From Scedosporium boydii (Eukaryota; Ascomycota; Sordariomycetes; Microascales; Microascaceae), in the NCBI GenBank assembly GCA_002221725.1, contig NJFT01000005.1, forward strand, positions 62,001 through 126,000: a stretch of DNA of 64,000 nt, written 5' to 3'. Positions within the stretch are counted from its first letter, which is position 1, and every line of letters begins with the position of its first letter. The position numbers and the translations under genes are program-made. The notes below the pieces were generated by a model, which was not told the origin of the DNA, ran no database searches, and saw only the letters and a program-made list of their open reading frames with translations. Positions 47,701 through 59,553 of this stretch are shown piece by piece.

Positions 47701-50700
47701 CGGGAGCTGAGGACGGCATAGTCTTTCGATTCCAAATTCCGGGGAATCGTCCAAGACGTCCAAGAATGCAACGCACCATAATCTCCGTGAACGGGACTAA
47801 TTCGGACAAGAGGCCCTGAACAGGTCGATGACCCATGGCAAACTCACTCGCTTCGCTTCGAGATCGCACGGAGACCAGAAGGTCCGTTGTGACCAGGTAC
47901 TTACTCACTTGACTCCCACACTACACTACTGCAGACGGAAGGGGTACAACTGAAGAACATTCTACGGGGCCTGATCCCTGGTCGGGATCTGCAAGAAGCA
48001 GTGGGGACGCCTCCAAAACCGCCAGCCAGGCCACGTCTGGCTTCATCCTCTTCTGAACCTATCCCTTTTTGGTAAGTCCACTTGTTTCAGGCCAGCCTCA
48101 CTCTCTTGACTTTCCCCCCGCCAAGGGTCCTGCCTTTTGGTCGTTTGGCCCTATGTCAAACTGAGTAAACATGAGCGAACAGGCAGCGGAACGAAATTCG
48201 AGGATGAGCGTGGCTTGAGACTTGTCTGTGTGTCTGCGAGCAGAACAACCTCCCCGAATGACGCTCGGTCACTTAATTCAGGGCTGCCGGCGGGCTTGTT
48301 GATCATGAGAATTCCCCAGTTGGATGGGTCGGCAACCTTGACTCTTGGCAGATACCTGCACCTATCAGCTCGGCGATGTACTTGATCTGGGGACCCAAGA
48401 TATTCAAGGGTTACGGGACAGAGGAGAACGTTCCCACGTAAAATCCTCCGGCCATGCCGCAGAATTTCACCTACAATGAGTCTATTCTTAGCGAATTTGA
48501 GGGGGGAGTACGGCGCAGTGGACCCCGGCGGAATTAATCATCCTTCCTTGAGCTTCTGAAATTGTTCTCGAAGAAGCGAAAGGAGAATAGAAATTTGTGT
48601 GTCGTGGCCAACTTTTGACCAAAACCTCCTTTCTCAAAACCCATCTGAGCTGCAATGCGGGCTCCCGTCTCAAGTCCCTGTCTGGGTGAGAGAAGGGAAG
48701 GGAAAAAACAAAAATGAACAGTGCAATGCTCTTGGCCCCCTCTTTCCCGGAAACGCACGTTTATTTCTGCGACCCCTTCTTCAAGTTTACCTGGTTCTCG
48801 TCGAAAAGCATTGTCCCACCTCCTCTCAACTTTGATGCATGGACGGACGGATTTGCAAATGCGACTGGAGATCATGACGGCTCGCCATCATGGATATTCC
48901 CCGTCCTTGGCTTCTCTACTTTGTAGCTCTCCCCAGATTCGAAAGGCTTCTTTGGCCTTTGGTATTCTTCCTTTTTCTTTTCCGTCGGTAGCAAGGCGAT
49001 TAACCAAATCACCAAATACGAAGTTTCTGATAAATAGCGCCCATCCCGTAAGTGTGGAAACGACGTGATGAAACTAGCCTTGTTAAATTTGCCTTGCGTG
49101 TCATCCCGCAGTGTTTGGAGCGTTTCACAGACATGAATGAATCTCGTGTTAGACATATCGTACCCAAATCGTTCAGTGGGACCCTTCCTCACGGCTGCAT
49201 TAGAATCAATCGGGAAATGTGGATATCATCCCGAAACTCTCTGCTCACTCCACCATACGGGAGTACAACACATCTTCATGTGCTCCTTCTTAATCGGGCT
49301 ATCTCCACACATCTGGAACCTGTTAACTTTTCTAAAAATGAGCGCTTTTGTTTCGTTTTGATCTCGCAGGCGCGACCCCAATGAGGCCCTCACGAGATAT
49401 CTCCTTGTTGCATGATACTCCTATCCCCCGCTTCTCTTGGTCCCCCCTTTTCCTGCGAGATCTTGCGCATGTATGCGTAATGGAATCGGCCCTCATGATC
49501 TAGCCATTCTTGCTTTGGGGTGTGAGGCACCAGGGTGTATTTCGTATGTCGAGATAGGAGAAGGTGTTTCACTCCCCCTAATAAGAGTCGGTAAGAACCT
49601 GCACTCACACTCTCTATCTCGACAGTGTGCACTGGAAAGCCGCATTCTCGTAGTTTCCTAAGGAACCATCTTCTTTCTTTCCATATATCCGAAGAGGCCC
49701 TTCTATGGGGTGTTCCATCGATATTCTAGAGTGATGCCGGAGAGGGCCCGGCCATCCATGCCCAAGAACAGACCAGCCTAACGTTACAGCCCATCCTGGC
49801 TCTACCGCCTTGATACATAGCTCGCATTGCAACGGCGTCTCTTTCCCATTGTCGCTCTTCCATATTACAATCTGCACGCCATCACTGTTGCAGAGTTGCT
49901 TCCCGCAGCAGCACGGCCCCTCTTGTGTATGTTTTTTGGTGTTCTTTTCGCAAGCCTTTACCTGCATGCCATCCTCTAGAGGAAAATGCTCACGGACTAG
50001 TCTGTGAGATCTCTATACTCGCGAACCGCTTCGCCCGTCCGTGTGTTAATCCCCAATAGGCCTTTCATGCCAGGGCAAAGTCCTTGTCTGTGAACGGATC
50101 GAGGTGATCCCTTATTGTATAGGGCGTCCTACTTTCTACACTTGCATATCCCACGGGCTGCTGTACCCTTTTTGTAAAATGTTCTTGTACGTTCGGCGCC
50201 GACGAGGCAAAGTCTACTGTGCGCTTGAAGCCAGCCCATGCATACTAGCAACGGGCACTCCCTCTTCCGCCCTCGATGATCACACTCCTTCGGCGGGGCA
50301 GTGTGTCCACCCTCCCACGACCTGGTGTTATGTACTCTCATCGTAACATCCGCACACACCCAATACTGCTCCTAGACCTAGGCATATCGGGGGGCTAGAA
50401 CCCGGGAAGAGACGGATGATCCGAGGACTTGGGGCACCAAGGGGACCCGGCCGGAGGGAGGGTATGTGATTGTGGTTGTAGGTCCGTGACTCAGTTCATC
50501 TCTTCGTTTGTAAAAGCCCTGGGCAGATGAAGGACCAGTATATTGTAGATTATATTATGGTCTTTTCGGAAAAGTTGAACTCCTTTCGGAAACCACCCTG
50601 GCTAGTTAGTCACGGCATGATGGCGACGTGGTGATCCTTCACCAGGGATATATCACGAGGGGTGGGATTCCGCTATCGGTGCTCGTCATATTGTCTGTCA

Positions 50701-53248
50701 TAATTTTTCCAGCAAAAAATGCCTATCTGGAAAAGTTACAGGGTAGCCTCTCTCGATCCATTCTTGGGACGGAGGCCAGGGTAAGGAACCTTGGCTCATG
50801 CTCCGTGGAGGATAAGACGAGTGGTGTTGTGGTACCAGGTTCTAGATTATAGCAGCCTCCCTTTTTACCGTGTGAGTGGAAGATGGTCCGAACCAGGCCT
50901 GTTGTGTTGACCGGTCCTCTCGGAGACTAGTACATTCGTACGTTGTTTTTCCCCTGTCGCTTCTCCTCCGTTCTCCGGCTGACCATCGTGCCATCGGCCT
51001 GTAAGGCGGGTTTTGATACACGGACCGCCTGGATGATGGGGCGATCGATCTCTCCCTCCTTGGTGGGTATACCGAGTGTGACCCAGCTCTAATCCCTCTC
51101 CGGTTAGTCGATAAGGCATTTTCTCTCAAAAATGAACCCATCGCAAGCCGAAAATACTACACACGTCACTCCGAGATAGAGGGTCTAATACTCCATACGG
51201 CCAACAGTTTCCTAATTCGAGATATCACGTAGATTATTATGCCTCATTTCCACACCCATCCCATAAAAGGGTCCTTTGGCCGGAATCGAACCTTGTGAAT
51301 GCGGTGCCGAGGTGCTGGGAACACGGGAATTTTTACAAGACCAGGTGTGCCCAGACAACATACACGCACTGCTTCCTCGATATTACGACTTGGGGGGACC
51401 ACACCCTTGGGTTTCCTCTCCCCTGCCCGGTCGTGTCTCAATGTGCCCCGAGCCTCGGTTCCGTGTCACCGTACCCTTGCTCCTTGCTCCTTTTTCGGGC
51501 AACCAACCTTTTTGTCGTCCTTTTGTCCCTTCGCAAGGCTTTCGAATATGGCCCGTTCCTGGCATGTAGACTCTGCGTTGTTCGGCTGGTACCCAAGCCG
51601 GGCGGCCGGCATTTCCATTTACTACTTGAGGGAAGGGAAATGTTTCCTGTGCAGTTGCTTTTGGTATCGGTACTGGCTGCTTGGAGGGCATGGGGCATGG
51701 GATGTATGTCATAATTGCCGGAAAGCAGTGGCAGGGCCCTGCTTCCGGGAAGGATACTTCTGTCCTTTCAAGTCTATGCTTGTGACTGGGATCTCGAGGC
51801 CATATCCTCGCTCTTGTCTCCCTTTCCTCCGAAATCCTCATGGCGAATTAATTCTCTTCCGTAAAGTGCCATTGGAGAACTAGACGCCTAGGCTCGCCGA
51901 TTGTAAGAACTCTCCCAGAAAGTAGAGGCTCTCCTCGCCGAGCTTTGCTACTCATCCGAACGTGCAGTTCCCGAAGACCCTTCAAACAGCCCCCCTTGTT
52001 CTCTCCCAGCCAATCCAGCCCGTCCCATCTCTCCGCTCCCAAAAAGGTAAAAAAATAGAAAGAGAAAATATAATAAAAAGTAAACAAAGAAAATCCCGTA
52101 AAAAAATGAGAGGTGAGATCAATTCCCTAACCAACAGTACGAAACTCCGCCCAAGCAAATACCCGGTTTCCGCCCTCCCTCCTCCTCTTTTTCCCAGGGG
52201 GATCTCCCTCGCAGCGCCGATCCCGGGGTCCGGCCCCCGGTTTCCCTTTTCCCCACCGCCGCCCTCCGCTTGGACAATACTTCCAATGTTCTCTCTTCCG
52301 GAATGCCAGTGCACCTACGAACGAAAATAATACTGCGGTATTCCGTTCTGCAGATCGAGTTCCATATTTGATCAAGGCTCTGCATCTCGCCTAATTCGTT
52401 ACGTGCTCGAGCGCTTCAAACCTTAAAAGCTCGGATCCGGGTTTTCAAAACGACCGGGCACAGATAAATAGAGAGACTTGCTCGAATCGGAGAAAAGAGA
52501 TATTGTCATTGCAAAGAGAAGGGGAAGGCAGAAATGGAGTAGCCGCTGCAAGTGATATGCACACCCCGAAACAAAGTATTTGCAAAATGCAAACAAGAAG
52601 CGTAGCATCCCGTTCCCTTTTAGAAGGGCGTTGTCGAAGGGGCACTTCCTTGGCCCCTTGGCGGGAGAGGCCGGGAGCAGAACCCTTTTTTTTCTTTTTT
52701 TAATGTCAATTCGGACACCATCTCGTTCTGGCTACTTGGGGGCCTGATCTACGCTCGGTGGATTGTTGAGCTCGGCTCGGCTCTCATCGAGACAGCTCTT
52801 GATCATCCGCGGTGTGTCTGATCGGGGGGCATCACAGCGCCGGGCCCAACTTACGCGAGTCCCCGCGGGGAATCAGGGATTATGGGTATGGGCGGGATAA
52901 AGGATTGACGTTACATGCTCGATTGGTCATAGGATCGATCCGATTTCGAATTGTGGGCGTTCGACAAAGAGTGCACACACTTTGAGAGGGCTCATTCTCA
53001 TCATGGCAATGGTCTTGGAACGACATCATTAATAAAAGAGACCAACAGAGCTTGACTGCTCAGTGTATGCGCTAGGTATCCCCGCTCTATCATAATCCCG
53101 TGAATTCGTCATACTCGGGCTATAAATGCATAATTGAGACGAAAGAAAATGAATTGGAGAAAAGTGAAATGGTAACGGAATGGGCAAAGAGCAAACGTGA
53201 AGTATAAAACAGGCCAACCTCGAAATCTCTCATAAGCCCTTTCCCATA
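47701..53248. other. Gene-poor block, second half
   Basis: No supported gene and no recognisable transposase, reverse transcriptase or terminal repeat. The composition is mixed, with C/T-rich stretches. A Cys-rich open stretch on the minus strand (49614..49967) looks protein-like but is unidentified. It may be old, diverged repeat-derived DNA. Confidence 0.45.
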
Positions 53249-54895
53249 TCATACATGGGACAGCTCATTCCTATCAGCAAATGGATTGTCATCATCATCG
53301 TCCTCGCTTTCGTCATCAGTCGTGTATCGCGGACGCTGAGGAACCACTGGTACCGGCTTCGTGGTCGCGGACGGCCTGGGAGGAGGGGTGGGTCTCGGCG
53401 GACTACCGCCCAGACTCAACCCGGCAATATCAGGCGTGGCGCTTGTTGGCGAAGTAGGGTTGGATTCCCGTCCTCGAAGTTGAGCCACTATCGGCAAGTA
53501 TTTTGGTTAGAGGGGGTAACACAAGAAAGAGAAGGTACGGGAAGATATCATACTTCTGTATAGGTGAGCTTGTTCAGCAAGCTCATCTTCGGAGTCACTG
53601 TCTGCATCGATGGAGCGATCCAGCTGCTCGTATGTCATGAGCGCAAGAATAAGCTCATCATTGGCATGTAGGAGGCTACCCAGGTACTGTTCGCTCTCAA
53701 CATGGTGAATCTGCAGCAACAGAGTTAGTTAATTAGCCTTTGCTATAGGATCAGGGCTGTGTGGGATCCAGCATACGTAGCGGAGAATCTTCCTCCTCAA
53801 CTGTTTGCAAGACTCGAAGCCTTGGACAGCCGTCTGATTCTCAGAGATTCTCTCCTTCTCACGATTGATACTCTTCAATGTGTTCATGAGATTCGTGGCA
53901 GCAATTGAAGATTCGGCAATAGTGGCCTTCATCTGGTCCTTTTCGGCCTCAAGATTGAAAGGTCTGCGCTTCTTGGTCTTCTTCTCCTTCTTCTTCTTGT
54001 CTTTAGAGGAGGATGACCCAAAGAAGGAGCCCGAGCCCGATGCCGACCGGCTGTGGCCGCTCTGGGAAAAGGACTGGACGGTTTTCATATTTTGTTCGTA
54101 CGGAGGGGCGGAAGATTTGGACGACTCGCCCCGCTTCGGGGAGTGCTCATCCTCATCATCGTCATCGAATGGGTTCTCGGTTTCCTTGACCACTTTGGAC
54201 CGTTCCTGGGTAACCGTTGCCTTCCTTTTCGGGAGTTGCTTCACAGGCTTGTTAGAACATTCGCGGTCCCTCGCTATCATTACTATTTTCGTCCAGTGGC
54301 ACGAACCTTGTAGAGCGAGGCAATCTGGCGCATGCCCTCAACGTTCTTAAATTGAGCCCAGCTCCTGAAAAGCTCGTTGCACTTCTTCCTCACCTCGGGG
54401 TGCGATGTACCCGAAGTCCCGCATACACGCAGTCGCTCGAGAAGTGCTTCATCGCAGAAGCAGCGCTGGAACCGCGCGCCAGCGTTCTGAATGAGTCCGT
54501 CGAGGATAACGAGGGCGCGGATCTGTCTGTGGACGTTTCCGTACTTGAGCTTCTTTCGGATAGCGCGGGCAGCTTCGGTCGGGCCCGAGGCTTGTAGCAA
54601 AATGACTTCGACGAGATCGGGTATACCGCTCATGTCCTCCTCCTCGTAGATCTCGCTCGTGAGGCTCTCGATGGAGACCGTCACGGCCGTGTATGGTTTC
54701 TGCATAGAACAAAGGAAGACTTATTAGCCCACCGGTCATACGGGGGGTGGCCTTTGAAGTGATTTATTTGGGAAGATAGCGTCGTGCGAGACATTGGATG
54801 CGGACTGCTTGCAGAGTCGAAAACCGCTCGATGAGGGAAGAAGAAAAGTAACAATGGCTATCTGAATGTTCGGGGGGAGCTCGTCTCACCGGCAT
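53249..54895 (-). CDS. LSB5: VHS-GAT protein, LAS17-binding protein 5 (Lsb5) type
   Basis: Exons 54895..54890, 54699..54307, 54238..53777, 53710..53554 and 53487..53249; introns of 190, 68, 66 and 66 nt; 418 aa. The VHS domain (about 3-135) reads KPYTAVTVSIESLTSE, IPDLVEVILLQ and HRQIRALVILDGLIQNAG. A Ser/Lys-rich linker with an acidic NPFDDDDEDE patch precedes a GAT-like helical region (about 210-335: AESSIAATNLMNTLKSI ... LGSLLHANDELILALMTYE). The tail is Pro-rich and acidic (RPTPPPRPS; DNPFADRNE). Family knowledge: Lsb5 links ubiquitin and Arf3 to Las17-driven actin assembly in endocytosis. The first coding exon may be only ATGCCG; alternatively translation starts at ATGCAG (54705). The last exon ends at a TGA inside GTATGA, so a further 3' exon is possible. 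Confidence 0.87.
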
Positions 54896-55652
54896 GATTG
54901 CGAACTAATTTCGCCTCCCAAGGCCAGGTTGATATTTTCGGTCTGTTCCTCGTTCTTGTCACAGGGCGATGGCTCGAGTTGCAGGGAGGCCCAATGCGCT
55001 GAAATGGCTCTTCCGTGTTCGCTATATACCGTTCACTTCGGAGGGAAGAAGAGGACGCCGCTCAGCAGGGCAGGAAGTTTTGCCGACGAGCTCGGGAATA
55101 GGGAAAACTCGCGATGGATGGTGTTGGGTGCAGTCTTCAGGCACAAACGTGGGTGGCCGAGCTCACGGAGTAGGGTCGCTCACGAGGTCCGGTATTGGGA
55201 AGAGCCCAGGAGCCACAATAGGACAAAGAAGGTCGCTAAGTTGCTTTCTGTTTCAGAAAGCGCAAGCCGTACAACAGAGAAAGCGGGAAAATGAATAAAT
55301 GGCAACAAGAATGTGTTCTTGATTGGAACCAGACATTCCGGAGCAAACACACGATCGGTAACGTGGGGCAGGTCATCCAACCCAAGCCTCGACCGAGGAC
55401 TTGGAGGGACGTCAGACTAAGCTTGGCACGAGATTGACCTGTGCCAAGGCTCCTTCCTCCTTCATAGGTCAGCGTCATCCGTCAGCCGATTTGGCAGGCG
55501 GTGATGGTTGCTTTAAAGACCAGTTCTTTGGCACCTGTGATCAACTGTTCATACATAAGCGGGAGCTGTTCCCATCCTCTGCACTACCACAAAGCTGGGG
55601 ATTTTGATATAAATGTTTTGATATAAACTTGGCGCCATTCTAAAGGGAAACC
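54896..55652. other. LSB5 upstream region
   Basis: 0.76 kb. No gene seen. It holds one copy (55317..55366) of a roughly 50-bp sequence found again at 60219..60267. Confidence 0.5.
55317..55366 (+). repeat. Direct repeat, copy A (about 80% like 60219..60267)
   Basis: Starts TTCTTGATTGGAACC, then AGACATTCCGGAGCAAACACA. The second copy lies on the other side of the HET gene in the same orientation. Confidence 0.6.
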
Positions 55653-56024
55653 TTAATCGCACCTCCACATGAGATCAATTTCTACACTAAATAAGTTTCG
55701 GGACGACAGCTTCGGCGAGTCTGGGACCATGGTTTTAGCCTTCTCTATGTCAAGAGTGGTGTGGAATGAGTTCGTAGGGATATCTTCCTGGCCCTCTTGG
55801 TGGCACTCGAAATGCGCCATATGATGGTTCTCTTCGTCCTCGTCAAATGTTCGTCCGGCTGAGGAAAAGATACGCCTTGGTAGCTTCGTTATAAGACCCG
55901 GTTTTATCCTCGAATTCCACCGTCCCTCAGCTAGGCGGTAATAGCCCTTGACATGGTGGGTACTAATGACACTATCTGCTTTCCCGGCTAGTCCTAGGAG
56001 GCACAGCATCATTGAACCACTCAT
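55653..56024 (-). CDS. Hypothetical small ORF downstream of the HET gene
   Basis: 123 aa from an ATG, 104 nt after the HET stop codon, same strand. Not recognised. It has no signal peptide; the first 12 residues are mildly hydrophobic. The composition is protein-like (His/Glu-rich middle). It could be a remnant of a longer HET-gene tail, an independent short gene, or chance. Confidence 0.25.
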   Translation of the reverse strand: MSGSMMLCLLGLAGKADSVISTHHVKGYYRLAEGRWNSRIKPGLITKLPRRIFSSAGRTFDEDEENHHMAHFECHQEGQEDIPTNSFHTTLDIEKAKTMVPDSPKLSSRNLFSVEIDLMWRCD

Positions 56025-56128
56025 CCATCAACATAATTTCCTCTTGCTTTGGGGCCGATGTTTTAAATATACTGCTCCACGTTTATAAGACCAAGCAAGA
56101 TACAGCTTGAAGTCAAAACTCGATTCTC

Positions 56129-59100
56129 TTAGACAATTATAATACGACGGCGCTCCCATTGATGTAGGATAGCCCGGAACTCTCGGTTGTCAAGCTCATT
56201 CGCGAACTTTCTCAGTGCCTTGGAGATATTCCTCCGCTCTTGTCGTTCCTTTTGAGCAACTTCAAGAGCTTCCATCCGCTTAACGATATCCTCCAATCCC
56301 CTCCACCATCTTTGAGCATCCATACGGTTCCAAACTTCCCTATCTTTCACCTTCAAAGCTTCCGCCTCCGAAGTTTGCTGCCACTCACCGAGGGCACTTA
56401 TTAATCTCTTGAACCGTAAATGAGGACTCATCCACTCGTTCATCCACAAGATTTCCTGGTCGTTCAGGACAGCATTCAACATCTCCTTCCAAATGTGAGG
56501 TTGTATCTGCTCCTCCATCCCCAAGGTTTCCAGCTGTTTAAGGGCATCTTTTAATACCCATTGTCGTAAATGAGGATTCATCCGCTCCTCCACCTTAAAA
56601 TCTTCTCGCTGTCTAACGACATCCTTTAACCTCTGCCACCGTTTCCGAGGATACTGCCACTCATCCATATAAAAAGCTTGCAGCCGCATAATGGCATCCT
56701 TGAGTTTCCCCCACTCTACATGAGGATTTGTCCACAGCACCGCCTCCAAAGTTTTCAACCGGTTAAGGGCATCCTTTAATCTCCATCGCTGCCGCCGCTG
56801 CCACGGTGAAAAAGGTTCTGTCCACTCCACCTCCTCCAAAGCTTCCTGCACTAGGACATACTTGAATCTCTTTAGCTGTGTATGAGGATTCACCCACTGC
56901 ACCCCGTACTCTTGCTTCACTGCTTCTAGCGGCCCAAGGGCATCCTTTAATTTCCCCCCCTGGAAAAAAGAAATCCCCTCCGTTGCCTTCACCCTGTTAT
57001 CTGCCTCCAACAATATCTCCATATTTTCTCTGATCTTGCTCAACTCTTCTTGGCCTTCATGAGTATCCTCTAAAGCTTCCAGCTCCTTAAGAATATGCTC
57101 TAATGCTCCCTGCTCTATCTCAAGACTCTTGAACTTTTCCATTGTCAAATGCCTCCACAGAGGCTGGCTCCCAATGAACGTCTTCGCTATCACCTCTCCT
57201 ATAGGTGAATAGAGAGCGAGCCGTCCATGTTGCAATTTCGATGCCAATTGAAAAACGTCGTCCGGGAGACTTCCTTGTCCAGGAAAACCAAACTCGCCAT
57301 CCATTGCACCACACAGAAAACAGTCGCCAATTAAACGGAATGCCTTTCTCGCATTGCCAGAATCAGAGCCGTAGCGGGTCGAGGGGTTCCGAAGCACAAA
57401 AGGCGTCTTGCCTCCAGGAAGGACGTATATGAAGTCCCCTTCCTGCATTGACATTGGTCCTAGTCCTCGCCTTCCACCGTCTGTGGTAAAGAAAGAGCGT
57501 CTCGTGGTAGATGTTTGCATAGACCGAGTGAGTGAATTAAGCTCGTTGACTGTCGGCAATCTAGATGACCCTTCAAGATGTTGCTGTGTGTTTCTTTCCA
57601 TCAGGCGACTATACCAGTGCTCTAGGACTTCGCGGTCTTCCTTTATTAATCTTTGACATCCGGAGCTTGTTTCCTTTGCGTCCGAGACAAGCGTGATTAG
57701 AAATTCGGGATGGAGATGGCCGTAGGTCTCTTTGAACCAGCCTTCGATTATTCTGCGAAGAGTACCCGCGTCAGTGGCTGAATGAACTGGTTCCAGGACC
57801 TTGGACACCCGTCCAACGTAGGATGCAGTCAACGACAAACAGCTTTTCGAAACATTATCACTTCCCAGAAGGTTGCAGTGGGTAATAGTTGCCACATCCG
57901 AAAGTTTGTATATATCCCTAGCGCCGTTCTCGTGGCAGAACGTCGTTAGCCTCTTGCATGCGTCAGAGACGTCTATCCAGCCCCGAGATTCAGCCAAAGT
58001 TCCGTATATACTCAAAACGCCGGATAGACAACTAGGTAGTAGATCCTGTGACTTCTCACTGCGTTCAAGCGTCTCGATCAAGTCTCTCATCTGGCCGATG
58101 ATGTGGTCATGAAGTCTGGCGTCTGGTGGGTGATTAGCCCCGGAAGAAGTTCCTTGATGCTCGTACGTTTCCCAGAATGGTGGCTTCTGCTGATCCTTGT
58201 CTAATGAATACAGATCGGGAAATATCATGCCAAGGACACCGGCGCTAGCAGAGTAGTTATCATTAAGCCTCGCTCGCCGCCTGTCGTATTCATCAAACGT
58301 AGCACTCCAATCCGGGACCCAAGACGGCAGGTCTTCCCTCGCCTTTCGGCCAAGGTCCCCTGCCAGCAACGAGAGAGACTTGCTAGTTCGAATGGAGTCG
58401 ATCGCTGCCATAATGTATGCGTCTCGAACAGTCAAGGAGTAATCCGGAATGACCCGCGTACTGACGTCGCATAATCCTAGCAATCCAAATATCCTATCTC
58501 TATCATCCGAGGCCCCACGGCTGCTGAAGTCTCGGAGGAGCTCGAGAAGACTTGGTCGTCGCTTCGTAGCCCAGATTTGGCGGAACTTTTCAATGTCGCC
58601 AACCTGGGAAAAAAGTTGTAGGACTTTCACATCGTGTTCGATGGATAAACCTCTGTAGTCAAGCAATAGTTGGCGTGATTGTTCTGTGCCAATCTTCACT
58701 AGCATTTCCCACGGCGCGGAAACGTGGCCGTATTGGATAGTGACCTGAGAAGCGGTCACGACTTCTTGCACGACCCAAATTCGATTCCACCAACGTACGG
58801 TCAGCATCTGTCGAAGCGCTTCGAAGATCGTGGCTAAGACAGGTTCCGGGACGTTTTCCAGGCAGCGCAACGAATTAGACAGGCTCTGGCCCCGTGAAAG
58901 AAGTCGCAGCAAACAGAAAATGTCCAATGGTGTGGCTCTTCCTATCCGGGATGTTGCCTTCCACTTCGATAGACACTGTTCCGTCCATTCATCATCCATC
59001 AAGTCGTCCTTGAACTCCGCACGGATAGCTTGACTTTTCAGCTTTGATCGGCCGTTTGCCATTGGATCCAAGCCGTCACCAAGGAACACGATCACTTCAG

Positions 59101-59553
59101 CGGCCCTGCTGTAAATGTCGCGCATTTGGGAGACCTGGGCAGTTCGTTCCCCGATGTCGTTTTGGTTGATGCAATGTTGTCATGTAAGCCAAGGTTTGCC
59201 ATGTCTAGATGTGTCAGATCGAAACTTACTAGTGCATCAACCCACAGGATCACCAGTTCGTCCGGTCGTCGTAGATGCCTCAGGGCGCACTCGAGGTTGG
59301 GCGTCACTCTGAACTGGCAGTCATTGACGAGTATGGTGGGTGGTCTGGAGCTTTGCAATCCCCAGGAGTAAGACAGTGCCTTGTATTCCGGCATCTTAGG
59401 CTCAGTGAACCATGACGCGCGGAAGATCTCGCACCTGATATCGTCTCCCCATTCCCCTGGCAGAAGGGCGGCGAGTCGGATTTCCCGCGAACCTAGAACC
59501 GTGGGATATGGCATCCGTGCTCGAGAGCGATAGAGGTAGAGATCGAAAGCCAT
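56129..59553 (-). CDS. HET-domain (heterokaryon incompatibility) protein with C-terminal repeats; intron acceptor defective
   Basis: Exon 1 is 59553..59230 and exon 2 59173..56129, giving 1122 aa if the expected join is made. HET motifs are all visible: YKALSYSWG in exon 1; VDAL|CINQND across the join; RAAEVIVFLGDG; and RIWVVQEVV. The middle (about 250-700) has no recognised domain. The last 300 residues hold degenerate units of about 25 residues (LKDA...LE...W..PH..W.R). Family knowledge: HET domains trigger vegetative-incompatibility cell death, often with a C-terminal sensor region that carries repeats. The intron (59229..59174) has a good GTAAGT donor but ends CAT rather than CAG. The next AG that keeps frame would delete CINQNDIGERTAQ. 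The gene may therefore be inactive, alternatively spliced, or carry a sequencing error. Confidence 0.85.
56330..57000 (-). repeat. Coding repeats of about 75 nt in the HET C-terminus
   Basis: The DNA word gcatcctttaa or a close variant recurs at about 56541, 56624, 56696, 56769 and 56941 on the plus strand (LKDA-type codons on the minus strand), with spacing near 72-83 nt and one double interval. Confidence 0.7.
59174..59229 (-). other. HET-gene intron with CAT instead of CAG at the acceptor
   Basis: 56 nt, begins GTAAGTTTCG, has a CTTACATGACAA branch-like stretch and ends ACAACAT directly before TGCATCAACCA. An in-frame TGA lies 6 nt before the join, so the intron cannot simply be read through. 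Confidence 0.7.

Noticed and set aside
51270..51310. GGTTCGATTCC (minus strand) resembling a tRNA B box
   Set aside because: T-arm does not pair, and there is no A box or acceptor stem at the right distance.
51299..51883. 194-aa plus-strand open frame
   Set aside because: Composition typical of chance frames; overlaps two other equally open frames.
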